Part shown: positions 1-12,541 of the stretch, one piece after another
Position numbering within the stretch: position 1 is the stretch's first letter
How the letters are laid out: each line of letters begins with the position of its first letter
Origin: Calliopsis andreniformis
Taxonomy: Eukaryota > Arthropoda > Insecta > Hymenoptera > Andrenidae
DNA length: 64,000 nt
Assembly: GCF_051401765.1 (NCBI RefSeq)
Contig: NW_027480534.1
Location: 930,001-994,000, forward strand
Reading direction: 5' to 3'
Position numbers and translations under genes: made by a program
The notes under the pieces: model-generated
The model's input: only the letters and a program-made list of their open reading frames with translations
Databases searched by the model: none
Told to the model about the DNA's origin: nothing

Positions 1-2210
1 TTGACGATTGAGTATTGAAGATTGAGTATTGAGGATTGAGGATTAAGGATTGAGGACTTTGGATTGAGGATCTAGGATTGGAGATTGATTATTGAGGATA
101 CAAGATTGAGGATTGAGGATTGAGGATTGAGGATTGAGGATTGAGTATTGAAGATACAGTATTGAGAATTGAAGATTGAGAATTTAGGATAGAGGATTGA
201 ACATTGAGGACTGACGGTTGAGGATTGAGGTTTGAGGATTGAGGATTGAGGACTGAGGACTGAGGCTTGAGGATTGAGGATTGAGCATTGGGGATTGAAG
301 ATTGAGAACTGGTGATTGAGGATTGAAGATTGAGTATTTAGGATTGAGGATTGGGGATTGAGTATCTAGGATTGGAGATTGATTATTGAGGATTCAAGAT
401 TGAGGATTGAGGATTGAGGATTGAGAATTGAGAATTGAGGATGAGGACTGAGGGCTGAGGATTGAGGTTTGAGGAACGAGGATTGAGGATTGAGGATTGA
501 GGACTGAGGATTGACGATTGAGTATTGAAGATTGAAGATTGATGGCTGAGGATTCAGGATTGGCGATTGAGCATTGAGGATTGAGGATGGAGGATTGAAG
601 ATTGAGGATTGGGGTTTGAGGATTGACGATTGAGGATTGAGTATTGATGATTGAGAATTGAGGATTGTGGATTGAAGATTGAGTATTGAGTATTGAAGAT
701 TGGGGATTGTGGATTGAGGATTGAAGATTGAGAACTGAGGGTTGAGGGTTGAGTGATGAGAATTGATGTTTGTGTATTGAGATTTGAAGATTGAAGAATG
801 GGGATTGAGTATAGAAAGCTGTGAATTGAGGATATTCTATTGAGGATTGAGGATTGACATTTGATTTTTGAGGACTGAGGTCTGAAGATTGGGGATTCAG
901 TATTGAGGATTCGGGATTGAGGTTTGAGGACTGAGGATTGAGGGTTGAGGATTGAGGATTGAGGATTGACGCTTGAGGATTGAGGACTGATGCTTGAGGT
1001 CGTGGATTGAGCATCGAGGATTGAAGGTTGAGGACTGGGGATTGAGGATTGAAGATTGAGGATTAAGGATTGAGGATTTGGGATTGAGTATCTAGGATTG
1101 GAGATGGATTATTGAGGATTCAAGGTTGAGGATTGAGGATTGAGGATTGAGAATTGAGAACTGAGGATGAGGACTGAGTATTGAGGATTGAGGTTTGAGG
1201 GACGAGGATTGAGGATTGAGGATTGAGGACTGAGGATTGACGATTGAGTATTGAAGATTGAGGATTGATGACTGAGGATTGAGGATTGAGGATTGAGGAT
1301 TGAGGATTGAGGACTGAGGCTTGAAGATTGAGGATTGAGGATTAAGGATTGAGGATTGGGGATTGGGGTTAAGGATTGAGGATTGGGGATTGAGGTTTGA
1401 GGACTGAGGATTGAGGGTTAAGGATTGAGGATTGAGTGTTGAAGACTGCAGATTGACTATTGATTATTGAAAACTGTGAATTGAGGATATTCTATTGAGG
1501 ATTGAGGATTGACTACTGATTGTTGAGGACTCAGGGCTGAAGATTGAGGATTCAGGGTTGAGGATTCAGGATTGAGGTTTGAGGACTGAGGATTGAGGAT
1601 TGAGTATTGAGTATTGAGGATTGAAGACTGCAGATTGAGTACTGATTATTGAAAACTGTGATTTGAGGATATTCTATTGAGGATTGCGAATTGACTACTG
1701 ATTGTTGAGGACTCAGGGCAGAAGATTGAGGATTCAGGGTTGAGGATTCAGGATTGAGGTTTGAGGACTGATGATTGAGGATTGAAGATTGAGTATTGAG
1801 GATTGAAGATTGCAGATTGAGGATTGGGTACTGAGGATTGGAAATTGAGGATTGATGATTGAGGATTGAGGATTGAGGATTGAGGATTGAAGATTGAATA
1901 TTGATGATTGAAGGTTGAGGATTGAGGATTGAGTGTTGTGGATTGAGGACGAGGACTGAGGGTTGAGTATTGATGTTTGAGGTCTGAGGATTGAGGATTG
2001 GCGATTGGGAATTGAGGATTGAGGATTGAGGATTTAAGATTGAGGATTGAGGATTGAGGATTGCAGATTGAGTATTGAGGATTGAAGATTGAGGATGGAG
2101 GATTGAGTGTTGAAGATTGAGGACTGAGTGTTGAGGGTTGAGTGATGAGAATTGATGTTTGTGGATTGAGATATGAAGGTTGAAGAATGGGGATTGAGTA
2201 TTGAAAACTG
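1..2210 (+). repeat. Array region 1: mixed D and A modules
   Basis: The window opens inside the array. Module D (CTAGGATTGGAGATTG) occurs at about 69, 364 and 1089. Module A boxes begin at 831, 1486 and 1668; the last two are exactly 182 bp apart. Between them lie ordinary heptamers with GGATGAGGACTGAGG interruptions. Stretches 1750-2150 contain GGACGAGGACTGAGGG variants that recur at 5.1, 7.9, 12.2, 17.9 and 61-63 kb. No gene is seen. Confidence 0.9.
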
Positions 2211-2632
2211 TGAATTGAGGATATTCTATTGAGGATTGAGGATTGACAGTTGATTGTTGAGGACTGAGGGCTGAAGATTGAGGATTCAGGATTGAGGATT
2301 CGGGATTGAGGTTTGAGGACTGAGGATTGTGGGTTAAGGATTGAAGATTGAGGATTGACGCTTGAGGACTGAGGATTGAGGATGGAGGATTGAGGAGAGA
2401 GGACTGAGTGTTGTGGATTGAGGGTTGACGATTGAGGATTGAGTATTGAGGATTGAGGATTGAGGATTGAGGATTGAAGATTGAGCATTGAGTGTTGAAG
2501 ATTGAGGATTGAGGATTGAGGATTGAAGGTTGAGGACTGAGTGTTGAGGGTTGAGTGATGAGAATTGATGTTTGTGGATTGAGATTTGAAGATTGAAGAA
2601 TGGGGATTGAGTATTGAAAACTGTGAATTGAG

Positions 2633-2996
2633 GATATTCTATTGAGGATCGAGGATTGACAATTGATTTTTGAGGACTGAGGTCTGAAGATAGAGGATTC
2701 AGGATTGAGGATACGGGATTCAGGTTTGAGGACTGTGGATTGAGCGTTCAGGATTGAGGATTGAGTGTTGAAGATTGCAGATTGAGTATTGATTATTGAA
2801 AACTGTGAATTGAGGATATTCTATTGAGGATTTAGGATTGACTACTGATTGTTGAGGACTCAGGGCTGAAGATTGAGGATTCAGGGTTGAGGATTCAGGA
2901 TTGAGGTTTGAGGACTGAGGATTGAGGATTGAATATTGAGTATTGAGGATTGAAGACTGCAGATTGAGTACTGATTATTGAAAACTGTGAATTGAG
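2633..2996 (+). repeat. Type example of the 182-bp higher-order unit (two tandem copies)
   Basis: Boxes GATATTCTATTGAG start at 2633, 2815 and 2997, so two complete 182-bp units lie in tandem (182 = 26 x 7). Within a unit the order is the box, then GACTACTGATTGTTGAGG (or GACAATTGATTTTTGAGG), then GACTCAGGGCTGAAG, then two GGATTCAGG variants, a GGTTTGAGG, ordinary heptamers, and the lead-in GATTATTGAAAACTGTG before the next box. Exact 182-bp spacing recurs at 1486/1668, 11592/11774/11956, 15072/15254/15436, 22377/22559/22741, 24201/24383, 31361/31543/31725, 33612/33794, 34382/34564/34746, 38663/38845/39027, 44522/44704/44886, 48474/48656/48838 and 56654/56836. Confidence 0.93.
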
Positions 2997-4139
2997 GATA
3001 TTCTATTGAGGATTGCGGATTGACTACTGATTGTTGAGGACTCAGGGCTGAAGATTGAGGATTCAGGGTTGAGGATTCAGGATTGAGGTTTGAGGACTGA
3101 TGATTGAGGATTGAAGATTGAGTATTGAGGATTGAAGATTGCAGATTGAGGATTGGGTACTGAGGATTGGAAATTGAGGATTGAGGATTGAGGATTGAGG
3201 ATTGAGGATTGAGGATCGAGGATTAAGGATTGAAGACTGAGGATTGGGGACTGAGTGTTGAGTGTTCAGTGATGAGAATTGATGTTTGTGGATAGAGATT
3301 CGAAGATTGCAGATTGAGTATTGAGTATTGAAATCTGTGAATTGAGGATATTCTATTGAGGACTGAGGATTGACAACAGATTGTTGAGGACTGTGTTCCG
3401 AAGATTGAGGATTTAGGGTTGAGGATTCATAATTGAGGTTTGATGACTGAGGATTGAGGATTGAAGATTGAGTATAGACGATTGAAGATTGAGGATTGAT
3501 GATTGAGGATTGAGGATTAAGGATTAGGGCTGTGGGCTGAGGATTGAGGTTTGAGGTCTGAGGACTGAGGGTTGAGGATCGATAATTGAGGATTGAGGAT
3601 TGAGGATTGAGGATTGAGAATTGAGAATTGAGAATTGAGGATGAGTACTGGGGGTTGGGGATTGTGGTTTGAGGAATGAGGATTCAGGATTGAGGATTAA
3701 GGATTGAGGATTGAGGATTGAGGATTGAGGATTCAGTATTGAACATTGAGTATTGATGAATGAGAATTGAGGATTGAGGTATGAGGATTGAGGATTGAGA
3801 ATTGAGGATTGAGGACTGAGGATTGAAGGTTAAGGATTGGGTATTGAGGATTGCAGAATGAGGATTGGGGATTGAGGATTGAGGATTGAAGATTGAGTAT
3901 TGAGGATTGAAGTTTGAGGATTGAGGATTGGGGATTAAGGATTGAGGATTGGTGATTGAGGATTGAGTATTGAGGATTGAGAATTGAGGATTGGGGATTG
4001 AGGATTGAGGATTGAGGATTGAGGATTGAGAATTGAGGATTGAGGATTGAACACTGAGGACTGAGTGTTGAAGGTTGAGTGATGAGAATTGATGTTTGTG
4101 GATACTGATTTGAAAATTGCAGATGAAGTACTGAGTATT

Positions 4140-4170
4140 GAAAACTGTGAATTGAGGATATTCTATTGAG
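4140..4170 (+). repeat. Module A example: GATATTCT box in AACTGTG context
   Basis: The sequence runs AAAACTGTGAATTGAGG followed by ATATTCTATTGAGG. About 88 of roughly 121 boxes counted across the window have an A-type lead-in (AACTGTGAATTGAG and close variants). A subtype, with GGATACCCTG or GAATACTCTG in place of GAAAACTGTG, occurs at 13967, 20133, 27933, 29058, 36643, 43768, 51185, 55087, 59663 and 63088. Box variants include GATGTTCT (5422, 8181, 18212, 56836), GATTTTCT (42733, 57652), GTTATTCT (48656), CATATTCT (33794) and GATAATCT (22559). Upstream of most A boxes is GTGATGAGAATTGATG, the start of the longer conserved stretch. Function unknown. Confidence 0.9.
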
Positions 4171-6229
4171 GATTGAGGATTGACAACTGATTGTTGAGGA
4201 CTGAGGGCTGAAGATGGAGGATTCAGGATTGAGGATGCAGAATTGAGGTTTGAGGACTGAGGATTGAGGGTTGAAGATTGAGTATTGAGGATTGAAGATT
4301 GAGGATTGTGTATTAAGGATTGAAGAATGAGTATTGAGGATTGAGGATTGAGGATTGAGGATTGAGTATTGAGAATTGAGTGTTGAGGATGAGTACTGGG
4401 GGTTGAGGATTGAGGTTTGAGGAATGAGGATTCAGGATTGAGGATTAAGGATTGAGGATTGAGGATTGAGGATTGAGGATTCAGTATTGAAGATTGAGTA
4501 TTGATGAATGAGGATTGAGGATTGAGGTTTGAGGGTTGAGGATTGAGAATTGAGGGTTGAGGATTGAGGATCGAAGATTGAGTATTGAGGATTGAAGATT
4601 GAGGATTGAGGATTGGGGATTAAGGATTGAGGATTGTGTGTTGAAGATTGAGGACTGAGTGTTGAGGGTTGAGTGATGAGAATTGATGTTTGTGGATTGA
4701 GATATGAAGGTTGAAGAATGGGGATTGACTATTGAAAGCTGTGAATTGAGGATATTCTATTGAGGATTGAGGATTGACAGTCGATTGTTGAGGACTGAGG
4801 GCTGAAGATTGAGGATTCAGGATTAAGGATTCGGGATTGAGGTTTGAGGACTGAGGATTGAGGGTTAAGAATTGAAGATTGAGGATTGACGCTTGAGGAC
4901 TGAGGATTGAGGATGGAGAATTGAGGAGAGAGGACTGAGTGTTGTGGATTGAGGATTGACGATTGAGGATTGAGTATTGAGGATTGAGGATTGAAGATTG
5001 AGGATTGAAGATTGAGCATTGAGTGTTGAAGATTGAGGGTTGAGGATTGAGGATTGAGGATTGAAGATTGAATATTGATGATTGAAGATTGAGGATTGAG
5101 GATTGAGTGTTGTGGATTGAGGACGAGGACTGAGGGTTGAGTATTGATGTTTGAGGTCTGAGGATTGAGGATTGGCGATTGAGGATTGAGGATTGAGGAT
5201 TGAGGATTGAGGATTGAGGATTGGGTATTGAGGATTGAAGAATGAGGATTGATGATTGAGGATTGCAGATTGAGTATTGAGGATTGAAGATTGAGTATTG
5301 AGGTTTGAGGGTTGAAGGTTGAGAGCTGAGTGTTGAGGGTTGTGTGATGAGAATTGATGTTTGTGGATTGAGATATGAAGTTTGAAGTATGGGGATTGAG
5401 TATTGAAAACTGTGAATTGAGGATGTTCTATTGAGAATTGAGGATTGACAGCTGATTGTTGAGGACTGAGGGCTGAAGATTGAGGATTCAGGAATGAGGA
5501 TTCGGGATTGAGGTTTGAGGACTGAGGATTGAGGATTAAGGATTGAGGATTGGGGATTGAGTATCTAGGATTGGAGATTGATTATTGAGGGTTCAAGGTT
5601 GAGGATTGAGGATTGAGGATTGAGAATTGAGAACTGAGGATGAGGACTGAGTGTTGAGGATTGAGGTTTGAGGATTGAGGATTGAGGATTGAGGATTGAG
5701 GACTGAGGATTGAATATTGATGATTGAAGATTGAGGATTGAGGATTGAGGGCTGTGGATTGAGGACGAGGACTGAGGGTTGAGTATTGATGTTTGAGGTC
5801 TGAGGATTGAGGATTGAGGATTGAGGATTGAGTATTGAGGATTGAGAATTGAGGGTTGAGGATTGAAGATTGAGTATTGAGTATTGAAGATTGAGGATTG
5901 ATGATTGAGGATTGAAGATTGAGGCCTGAGTGTTGAGGGTTGAGTGATGAGAATTGATGTTTGTGGATTGAGATTTGAAGATAGAAGAATGGGGACTGAG
6001 TATTGAAAACTGTGAATTGAGGATATTCTATTGAGGATTGAGGATTGACGATTGATTTTTGAGGACTGAGGTCTGAGGATTGAGGATTCAGGATTGAGGA
6101 CTCGGGATTGAGGTTTGAGGACTGAGGATTGAGGGTTAAGGATTGAAGATTGAGGATTGACGCTTGAGGATTGAGGATTGAGGGTGGAGGATTGAGGAGA
6201 GAGGACTCAGTGTTGTGGATTGAGTGCTG

Positions 6230-6360
6230 AGAATTGATGTTTGAGTATTGAGATTTGATTATTGAATATTGTGGATTGAGTATTGTACCATGAGGATTCA
6301 GGATATTCTATTGAGTATTGAGAATGTAGGATTGATGGTTGAATTTTTTAGTATTGATGG
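6230..6360 (+). repeat. Module B example with T6 tract
   Basis: Module B reads GTGCTGAGAATTGATGTTTG, GATTATTGAATATTGTGG, a CCATGAGG or GCCATGGG core, GATTCAGG or AATTCAGG, then the GATATTCTATTGAG box at 6302. Its boxes start at 6302, 9041, 12536, 19113, 23606, 25248 (variant), 32387 (variant), 39307, 41741, 45166, 46306, 47669, 49702, 50661, 52050, 53565 and 56114. It usually sits 280 bp (40 heptamers) after an A box. Copies at 6302, 9041 and 19113 carry GTACCATGAGG and, about 40 bp later, GAATTTTTTAG, whose six T's stand out here. Most other copies carry ACAGAGCCATGGGAATTCAG or ACAGAACCATGAG. Confidence 0.9.
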
Positions 6361-6500
6361 TTGAGTATTGAGGATTGATGGTTGAGGGTTGTGTGTTGAA
6401 TATTGAGGATTGAGGATTGAGGATTGAGTAATGATGATTGAAGATTGAGTATTGAGGATTGAGGGTTGAAGATTGAGGACGAGGACTGACGGTTGAGGAT

Positions 6501-9500
6501 TGAGGTTTGAGGATTGAGGATTGAGGATTGAGGACTGAGGCTTGAGGATTGAAGATTGAGGACTGGTGATTGAGGATTGAAGATTGAGGATTTAGGATTG
6601 AGGATTGGGGATTGAGGATCTAGGATTGGAGATTGATTATTGAGGATTCAAGATTGAGGATTGAGGTTTGAGGATTGAGAATTGAGAATTGAGGATGAGG
6701 ACTGAGGGTTGAGGATTAAGGTATGAGGAACGAGGATTGAGGATTGAGGATTGAGGACTGAGGACTGTGGATTGACGATTGAGTATTGAAGATAGAAGAT
6801 TGATGACTGAGGATTGAGGATTGGCAATTGAGGATCGAGAATTGAGGATTGAGGATTGAAGATTGAGGATTGGGGATTGAGGATTGCCGATTGAGGATTG
6901 AGTATTGATGATTGAGAATTGAAGATTGAGGATTGAAGATTGAGTATTGAGTATTGAAGATTGAGGATTGAGGATTGAGGATTGAAGATTGAGGACTGAG
7001 TGTTGAGGATTGAGAATTGAGGATTGAGGATTGAACATTGAGGACTGATTGTTGAGGGCTGAGTGATGAGAATTGATGTTTGTGGATAGAGATTTGAAGA
7101 TTGCGGATTGAGTATTGAGTATTAAGAGCTGTGAATTGAGAATATTCTATTGAGGATTGAGGATTGACAACTGATTGTTGAGGACTGAGGGCTGAAGACT
7201 GAGGATTCAGTATTGAGGATTCAGAATTGAGGTTTGAGGACTGAGGATTGAGGATTGAAGATTGAGTATTGAGGATTGAAGATTGATGATTGAGGATTGA
7301 GGAATGAGGATTGAGGATTCAGGATGAGGGCTGAGGGTTGAGGATTGAGGATTGAGGATTGAGGATTGAAGATTGAGGATTGGGGACTGAGTGTTGAGGG
7401 TTGAGTGATGAGAATTGATGTTTGTGGATAGAGATTTGAAGATTGCAAATTGTGTATTGAGCATTGAAAACTGTGAATTGAGGATATTCTATTGAGGATT
7501 GAGGATTGACTACTGATTGTTGAGGACTGAGCGCTGAAGATGGAGGATTCAGGATTGAGGATGCAGAATTGAGTTTTGAGGACTGAGGATTGAGGGTTGA
7601 AGATTGAGTATTGAGGATTGAAGATTGAGGATTGGGTATTAAGGATTGAAGAATGAGTATTGAGGATTGAGGATTGAGGATTGAGGATTGAGTATTGAGA
7701 ATTGAGAGTTGAGGATGAGTACTGGGGGCTGAGGATTGAGGTTTGAGGAATGAGGATTCAGGATTGAGGATTAAGGATTGAGGATTGAGGATTGAGGATT
7801 GAGGAATCAGTATTGAAGATTGAGTATTGATGAATGAGGATTGAGGATTGAGTGTTGTGGATTGAGGACGAGGACTGAGGGTTGAGTATTGATGTTTGAG
7901 GTCTGAGGATTGAGGATTGGCGATTGGGGATTGAGGATTGAGGATTGAGGATTGAGGATTGAGGATTGGGTATTGAGGATTGAAGAATGAGGATTGATGA
8001 TTGAGGATTGACGATTGAGGATTGCAGATTGAGTATTGAGGATTGAAGATTGAGTATTGAGGTTTGAGGGTTGAAGGTTGAGAGCTGAGTGTTGAGGGTT
8101 GTGTGATGAGAATTGATGTTTGTGGATTGAGATATGAAGTTTGAAGTATGGGGATTGAGTATTGAAAACTGTGAATTGAGGATGTTCTATTGAGAATTGA
8201 GGATTGACAGCTGATTGTTGAGGACTGAGGGCTGAAGATTGAGGATTCAGGAATGAGGATTCGGGATTGAGGTTTGAGGACTGAGGATTGAGGATTAAGG
8301 ATTGAGGATTGGGGATTGCGTATCTAGGATTGGAGATTGTCTATTGAGGGTTCAAGGTTGAGGATTGAGGATTGAGGATTGAGGATTGAGGGCTGTGGAT
8401 TGAGGACGAGGACTGAGGGTTGAGTATTGATGTTTGAGGTCTGAGGATTGAGGATTGAGGATTGAGGATTGAGGATTGAAGATTGAGTATCGAGGGTTGA
8501 AGATTGAGGATTGTGGATTGGGGATTAAGGATTGAGGATTGGGGATTGAGGATTGAGTATTGAGGATTGAGAATTGAGGGTTGAGGATTGAAGATTGAGT
8601 ATTGAGTATTGAAGATTGAGGATTGATGATTGAGGATTGAAGATTGAGGCCTGAGTGTTGAGGGTTGAGTGATGAGAATTGATGTTTGTGGATTGAGATT
8701 TGAAGATAGAAGAATGGGGACTGAGTATTGAAAACTGTGAATTGAGGATATTCTATTGAGGATTGAGGATTGACAATTGATTTTTGAGGACTGAGGTCTG
8801 AGGATTGAGGATTCAGGATTGAGGACTCGGGATTGAGGTTTGAGGACTGAGGATTGAGGGTTAAGGATTGAAGATTGAGGATTGACGATTGAGGATTGAC
8901 GCTTGAGGATTGAGGATTGAGGATGGAGGATTGAGGAGAGAGGACTCAGTGTTGTGGATTGAGTGCTGAGAATTGATGTTTGAGTATTGAGATTTGATTA
9001 TTGAATATTGTGGATTGAGTATTGTACCATGAGGATTCAGGATATTCTATTGAGTATTGAGAATTTAGGATTGATGGTTGAATTTTTTAGTATTGATGGT
9101 TGAGTATTGAGGATTGATGGTTGAGGGTTGTGTGTTGAATATTGAGGATTGAGGATTGAGGATTGAGTAATGATGATTGAAGATTGAGTATTGAAGATTG
9201 AGGGTTGAGGATTGAGGACGTGGACTGACGGTTGAGGATTGAGGTTTGAGGATTGAGGATTGAGGATTGAGGACTGAGGCTTGAGGATTGAGGATTGATC
9301 ATTGAGGATTGAAGATTGAGGACTGGTGATTGAGGATTGAAGATTGAGGATTTAGGATTGAGGATTGGGGATTGAGGATCTAGGATTGGAGATTGATTAT
9401 TGAGGATTCAAGATTGAGGATTGAGGTTTGAGGATTGAGAATTGAGAATTGAGGATGAGGACTGAGGGTTGAGGATTGAGGTATGAGGAACGAGGATTGA

Positions 9501-9900
9501 GGATTGAGGATTGAGGACTGAGGATTGACGATTGAGTATTGAAGATAGAAGATTGATGTCTGAGGATTGAGGATTGGCAATTGAGGATTGAGGATTGAGG
9601 ATTGAGGATTGAAGATTGAGGATTGGGGATTGAGGATTGCCGATTGAGGATTGAGTATTGATGATTGAGAATTGAGGATTGAGGATTGAAGATTGAGTAT
9701 TGAGTATTGAAGATTGAGGATTGAGGATTGAGGGTTGAAGATTGAGGACTGAGTGTTGAGGATTGAGAATTGAGGATTGAGGATTGAACATTGAGGACTG
9801 ATTGTTGAGGGCTGAGTGATGAGAATTGATGTTTGTGGATAGAGATTTGAAGATTGCAAATTGTGTATTGAGCATTGAAAACTGTGAATTGAGGATATTC
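6501..9900 (+). repeat. Array region 3: partial local copies of the 5.2-7.4 kb block
   Basis: A boxes start at 7141 (variant), 7483, 8181 and 8747, a B box at 9041 and an A box at 9894. Sequence 5.25-6.49 kb reappears at 8.0-9.25 kb (box offsets 2,759, 2,725 and 2,739). Sequence 6.54-7.05 kb reappears at 9.30-9.81 kb with a 2,760-bp offset, including GACTGGTGATTGAGG and the D modules at about 6617 and 9377. Downstream the offset drops to 2,411 because one GTGATGAG-to-GTGATGAG interval of 342 bp is absent from the later copy. D also occurs at about 8321. No gene is seen. Confidence 0.87.
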
Positions 9901-12541
9901 TATTGAGGATTGAGGATTGACTACTGATTGTTGAGGACTGAGCGCTGAAGATGGAGGATTCAGGATTGAGGATGCAGAATTGAGGTTTGAGGACTGAGGA
10001 TTGAGGGTTGAAGATTGAGTATTGAGGATTGAAGATTAAGGATTGGGTATTAAGGATTGAAGAATGAGTATTGAGGATTGAGGATTGAGGATTGAGGATT
10101 GAGTATTGAGAATTGAGAGTTGAGGATGAGTACTGGGGGTTGAGGATTGAGGTTTGAGGAATGAGGATTCAGGATTGAGGATTAAGGATTGAGGATTGAG
10201 GATTGAGGATTGAGGAATCAGTATTGAAGATTGAGTATTGATGAATGAGGATTGAGGATTGAGGTTTGAGGGTTGAGGATTGAGAATTGAGGATTGACGA
10301 TTCAGTATTGAAGATTGAGTATTGATGAATGAGGAATGAGGATTGAGGATTGAGGATTGAAGATTGAAGATTGAGGATTGGGTACTGAATATTGGAAATT
10401 GAGTATTGAGGATTGAGGATTGAGGATTGAGAATTGAGAATTGAGGATGAGGACTGAGGGTTGAGGATTGAGGTTTGAGGAACGAGGGTTGAGGATTGAG
10501 GATTGAGGACTGAGGATTGACGATTGAGTTCTAAAGATTGAGGATTGATGACTGAGGATTGAGGATTGAGGATTGAGAACTGAGGATTGAGGATTGAGGA
10601 TTAAGGATTGAGGATTGAGGATTGAGGATTGAGGATTCAGTATTGAAGATTGAGTATTGATGAGTGTGGATTGAGGATTGAGGTTTGAGGGTTGAGGATT
10701 GAGAATTGAGGATTGAGGATTGAGGATTGAAGAATGAGTATTGAGGATTGAAGGTTGAGGATTGAGGATTGGGGATTAAGGATTGAGGATTGGGGATTGA
10801 GGATTGAGTATTGAGGATTGAGGATTGAGTGTTGAAGATTGAGGACTGAGTGTTGAGTGTTGAGTGATGAGAATTGATGTTTGTGGATTGAGATATGAAG
10901 GTTGAAGAATGGGGATTGAGTATTGAAAACTGTGAATTGTGGATATTCTATTGAGGATTGAGGATTCACAATTGATTTTTGGGGACTGAGGTCTGAAGAT
11001 TGAGGATTCAGGATTGAGGACTCGGGATTGAGGTTTGAGGACTGAGGATTGAGGGTTGAAGACTGGGGATTGAGGATTGAATATTGAGGATTAAGGATTG
11101 AGGATTGGGGATTGAGGATCTAGGATTGGAGATTGATTATTGAGGATTGAGGATTGAGCGTTGAGGATTGAGTATTGAGAATTGAGAATTGAGGATGAGT
11201 ACTGGGGGTTGAGGATTGATGTTTGAGGAATGAGGATTCAGGATTGAGGATTACGGATTGAGGATTGAGGATTGAGGATTGAGGATTCAGTATTGAAGAT
11301 TGAGTATTGATGAATGAGGATTGAGGATTGAGGTTTGAGGGTTGAGGACTGAGAATTGAGGATCGAGGATTGTGGACTGAAGATTGAGTATTGAGGATTG
11401 AAGATTGAGGATTGAGGATTGGGGATTAAGGATTGAGGATTGGGGATTGAGGATTGAGTATTGAAGATTGAGGATTGAGTGTTGAAGATTGAGGACTGAG
11501 TGTTGAGGGTTGAGTGATGAGAATTGATGTTTGTGGATTGAGATATGAAGTTTGAAGAATGGGGATTCAGTATTGAAAACTGTGAATTGAGGATATTCTA
11601 TTGAGGATTGAGGATTGACAGTTGATTGTTGAGGACTGAGGGCTGAAGATTGAGGATTCAGGATTGAGGAGTCGGGATTCAGGTTTGAGGACTGAGGATT
11701 GAGTGTACAGGATTGAGGATTGAGTGTTGAAGATTGCAGATTGAGTATTGATTATTGATAACTGTGAATTGAGGATATTCTATTGAGGATTGAGCATTGA
11801 CTACTGATTGTTGAGGACTCAGGGCTGAAGATTGAGGATTCAGGGTTGAGGATACAGGATTGAGGTTTGAGGGCTGAGGATTGAGGATTGAGTATTGATT
11901 ATTGAGGATTGAAGATTGCAGACTGAGTATTGATTATTGAAAACTGTGAATTGAGGATATTCTATTGAGGATTGAGGATTGACTAGTGATTGTTGAGGAC
12001 TCAGGGCTGAAGATTGAGGATTCACGATTGTGGTTTGAGGACTGATGATTGAGGATTGAAGATTGAGTATTGAGGATTGAGGATTGCAGATTGAGGATTG
12101 GGTACTGAGGATTGGAAATTGAGGATTGAGGATTGAGGATTGAGGATTGAGGATTGAGGATTGAAGATTGAATATTGATAATTGAAGATTGAGGATTGAG
12201 TATTGAGTGTTGTGGATTGAGGACGAGGACAGAGGGTTGAGCATTGATGTTTGAGGTCTGAGGATTGAGGGTTGGCGATTGAGAATTGAGGATTGAGGAT
12301 TGAGGATTGAAGATTGAGGATTGGGTATTGAGGATTGAAGAATGAGGATTGATGATTGAGGATTGAGGATTGAGGATTGCAGATTGAGTATTGAGGATTG
12401 AAGATTGAGGATTGAGGATTGATGGTTGAAGATTGAGGACTGAGTGTTGAGGGTTGAGTGATGAGAATTGATGTTTGAGTATTGAAATTTGATTATTGAA
12501 TACTGTGGATTGAGTATTGAACCATGAGAATTCAGGATATT
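9901..12541 (+). repeat. Array region 4: A boxes including a 182-bp pair, ending in a B box
   Basis: A boxes start at 10942, 11592, 11774 and 11956 (the last three exactly 182 bp apart) and a B box at 12536. D is at about 11117. The stretch 10.2-10.7 kb contains GGATTCAGTATTGAAG blocks followed by GTATTGATGAATGAGG, which also occur at 3.7, 4.5, 7.8, 11.3, 16.5 and 17.2 kb. No gene is seen. Confidence 0.87.

Larger units (their letters stand above)
2211..6500 (+). repeat. Array region 2: A-rich block, first copy of a ~4.5 kb duplication
   Basis: A boxes start at 2220, 2633, 2815, 2997, 3347, 4157, 4751, 5422 (variant GATGTTCT) and 6022, and a B box at 6302. The same ordered series appears at 14659-19113. 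Offsets are 12,439 bp up to about 3.0 kb, 12,341 at 3347, 12,769 at 4157 and 4751, 12,790 at 5422, and 12,811 at 6022 and 6302. The changes mark local insertions or deletions: 98 bp (14 heptamers), 428 bp, 21 bp and 21 bp. The GGAGGATTGAGGAGAGAGG tract near 2380 and 4915 is shared with the other copy. No gene is seen. Confidence 0.88.

Noticed and set aside
831..850. GATATTCT box as a TATA-type promoter or bacterial -10 element
   Set aside because: About 121 copies in tandem, with no gene downstream of any of them and no partner element.
2633..2996. CRISPR array, because of regularly spaced repeats
   Set aside because: There are no unique spacers; the 182-bp intervals are themselves repeat sequence. 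No cas gene is present.
6240..6360. Module B as an inserted transposable element
   Set aside because: It aligns with heptamer register (280 bp from the A box), has no terminal inverted repeats or target duplication that I could see, and no coding capacity.
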